Assembly (NCBI GenBank): GCA_937944035.1
Contig: CALDZQ010000035.1
Coordinates: forward strand, 1 to 5,121
Length of the DNA: 5,121 nt
Direction of reading: 5' to 3'
Source: an uncultured Neomegalonema sp.
GTDB taxonomy: Bacteria > Pseudomonadota > Alphaproteobacteria > Rhodobacterales > Rhodobacteraceae
The position numbers and the translations under genes are program-made. This document shows positions 4,747 to 5,121 of the stretch, one piece after another. The number at the start of each line of letters is the position of its first letter. The first letter of the stretch is position 1. The notes under the pieces were generated by a model. That model worked only from the letters and a program-made list of their open reading frames with translations. It did no database searches and was not told the DNA's origin.

Positions 4747-5121
4747 ATGGCCGAGAAGAAACAACGCGCCCTGTTTGAGGAGGCGGGAACCGCACAACCC
4801 GCCCCCGCCGCGCCGCAACCGAACCGCGACGCGGCCAAGGCACGGGATCGGCGCATTTTGGCGCTGTGGCAGTTCGCCGTTGCCGCGCTGGTGGTGATTA
4901 TCATCGTCGTCGGCGGCCTGACCCGCCTCACGGATTCCGGCCTCTCGATCACCGAATGGAACCTCGTCACGGGCATTCTTCCCCCCCTCAACGAAGCGGG
5001 CTGGATGGCTGAATTCGCCAAATACCAGACCATCCCCGAATTCAAGGAGATGAATTTCGACATGGGGCTGTCGGAGTTCAAGACGATTTACTGGTGGGAG
5101 TGGGGCCACCGGATGCTGGGC
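4747..5121 (+). CDS. ctaA: Heme A synthase, type 2 (Cox15/CtaA), partial: 3' end cut by window edge
   Basis: This inner-membrane enzyme converts heme O to heme A for aa3-type cytochrome oxidase. The 125 codons visible are the N-terminal third of a protein of about 380 residues. A cytoplasmic tail (MAEKKQRALFEEAG, then a Pro/Ala-rich linker) leads to the first membrane helix, about residues 38-58. Next comes the family signature GGLTRLTDSGLSITEW (56-71) and, in the long type-2 first loop, YWWEWGHRMLG (115-125). That last segment holds E118 and H121, matching the essential Glu-x-x-His of Bacillus CtaA. The start at 4747 has GGAG eight bases upstream and matches the MAEK start I recall from Rhodobacterales relatives. 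An in-frame ATG at 4642 would add 35 Pro-rich residues but lacks a good Shine-Dalgarno; the frame is closed by a TAG at 4573. Identification is secure, the start less so. Confidence 0.93.
   Translation, partial: MAEKKQRALFEEAGTAQPAPAAPQPNRDAAKARDRRILALWQFAVAALVVIIIVVGGLTRLTDSGLSITEWNLVTGILPPLNEAGWMAEFAKYQTIPEFKEMNFDMGLSEFKTIYWWEWGHRMLG

Noticed and set aside
4567..5109. Minus-strand frame opposite heme A synthase
   Set aside because: Antisense to clear Cox15 signatures; Gly/Arg-rich and without any family features.
1..5121. CRISPR arrays, tRNA or rRNA genes, integrase or transposase genes
   Set aside because: I looked for regular repeats, tRNA-like cloverleaf segments and recombinase motifs and saw none.

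Overview
This window looks like a chromosome segment of a GC-rich alphaproteobacterium, most likely a member of the Rhodobacterales. The reasons are the order of the thiamine genes, the Rhodobacterales-like start of the heme A synthase, an alphaproteobacterial LexA box (GTTC-N7-GTTC), CCCCGCA...TGCGGGG intergenic palindromes of a kind common in this group, and a conserved hypothetical protein I recall from these genomes. The organism call is an inference from sequence style, not from a marker gene.

Region 1 (about 1-2870, minus strand) is a thiamine-biosynthesis operon transcribed right to left: promoter, TPP riboswitch, thiD, thiO, thiS, thiG, with thiG running off the left edge near its end. 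ThiO oxidises glycine to the imine, ThiS carries the sulfur as a C-terminal thiocarboxylate, and ThiG joins these with 1-deoxy-D-xylulose 5-phosphate to make the thiazole. ThiD phosphorylates the pyrimidine half. thiD/thiO and thiO/thiS overlap by ATGA, and only three bases separate thiS from thiG, so translation is probably coupled. The riboswitch is followed by a hairpin that would bury the thiD Shine-Dalgarno, which suggests translational control by TPP. The partner genes that finish the pathway (such as thiE and thiF) would be expected beyond the left edge.

Region 2 (about 2870-3775) holds two GC-rich palindromes and a conserved hypothetical gene on the minus strand. This gene has a strong promoter with a perfect alphaproteobacterial LexA box between -35 and -10, so it is probably DNA-damage inducible. 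This is the most interesting signal in the window.

Region 3 (about 3775-4600) is clearly AT-richer than its surroundings. It carries a small HNH-nuclease gene on the minus strand, an inverted repeat downstream of it and a perfect hairpin upstream of it. It looks like a horizontally acquired insert, but I found no transposase or clear attachment sites.

Region 4 (about 4747-5121, plus strand) is the start of a type-2 heme A synthase (Cox15/CtaA), cut by the right edge. It makes heme A for cytochrome aa3 oxidase and is divergent from the HNH gene.
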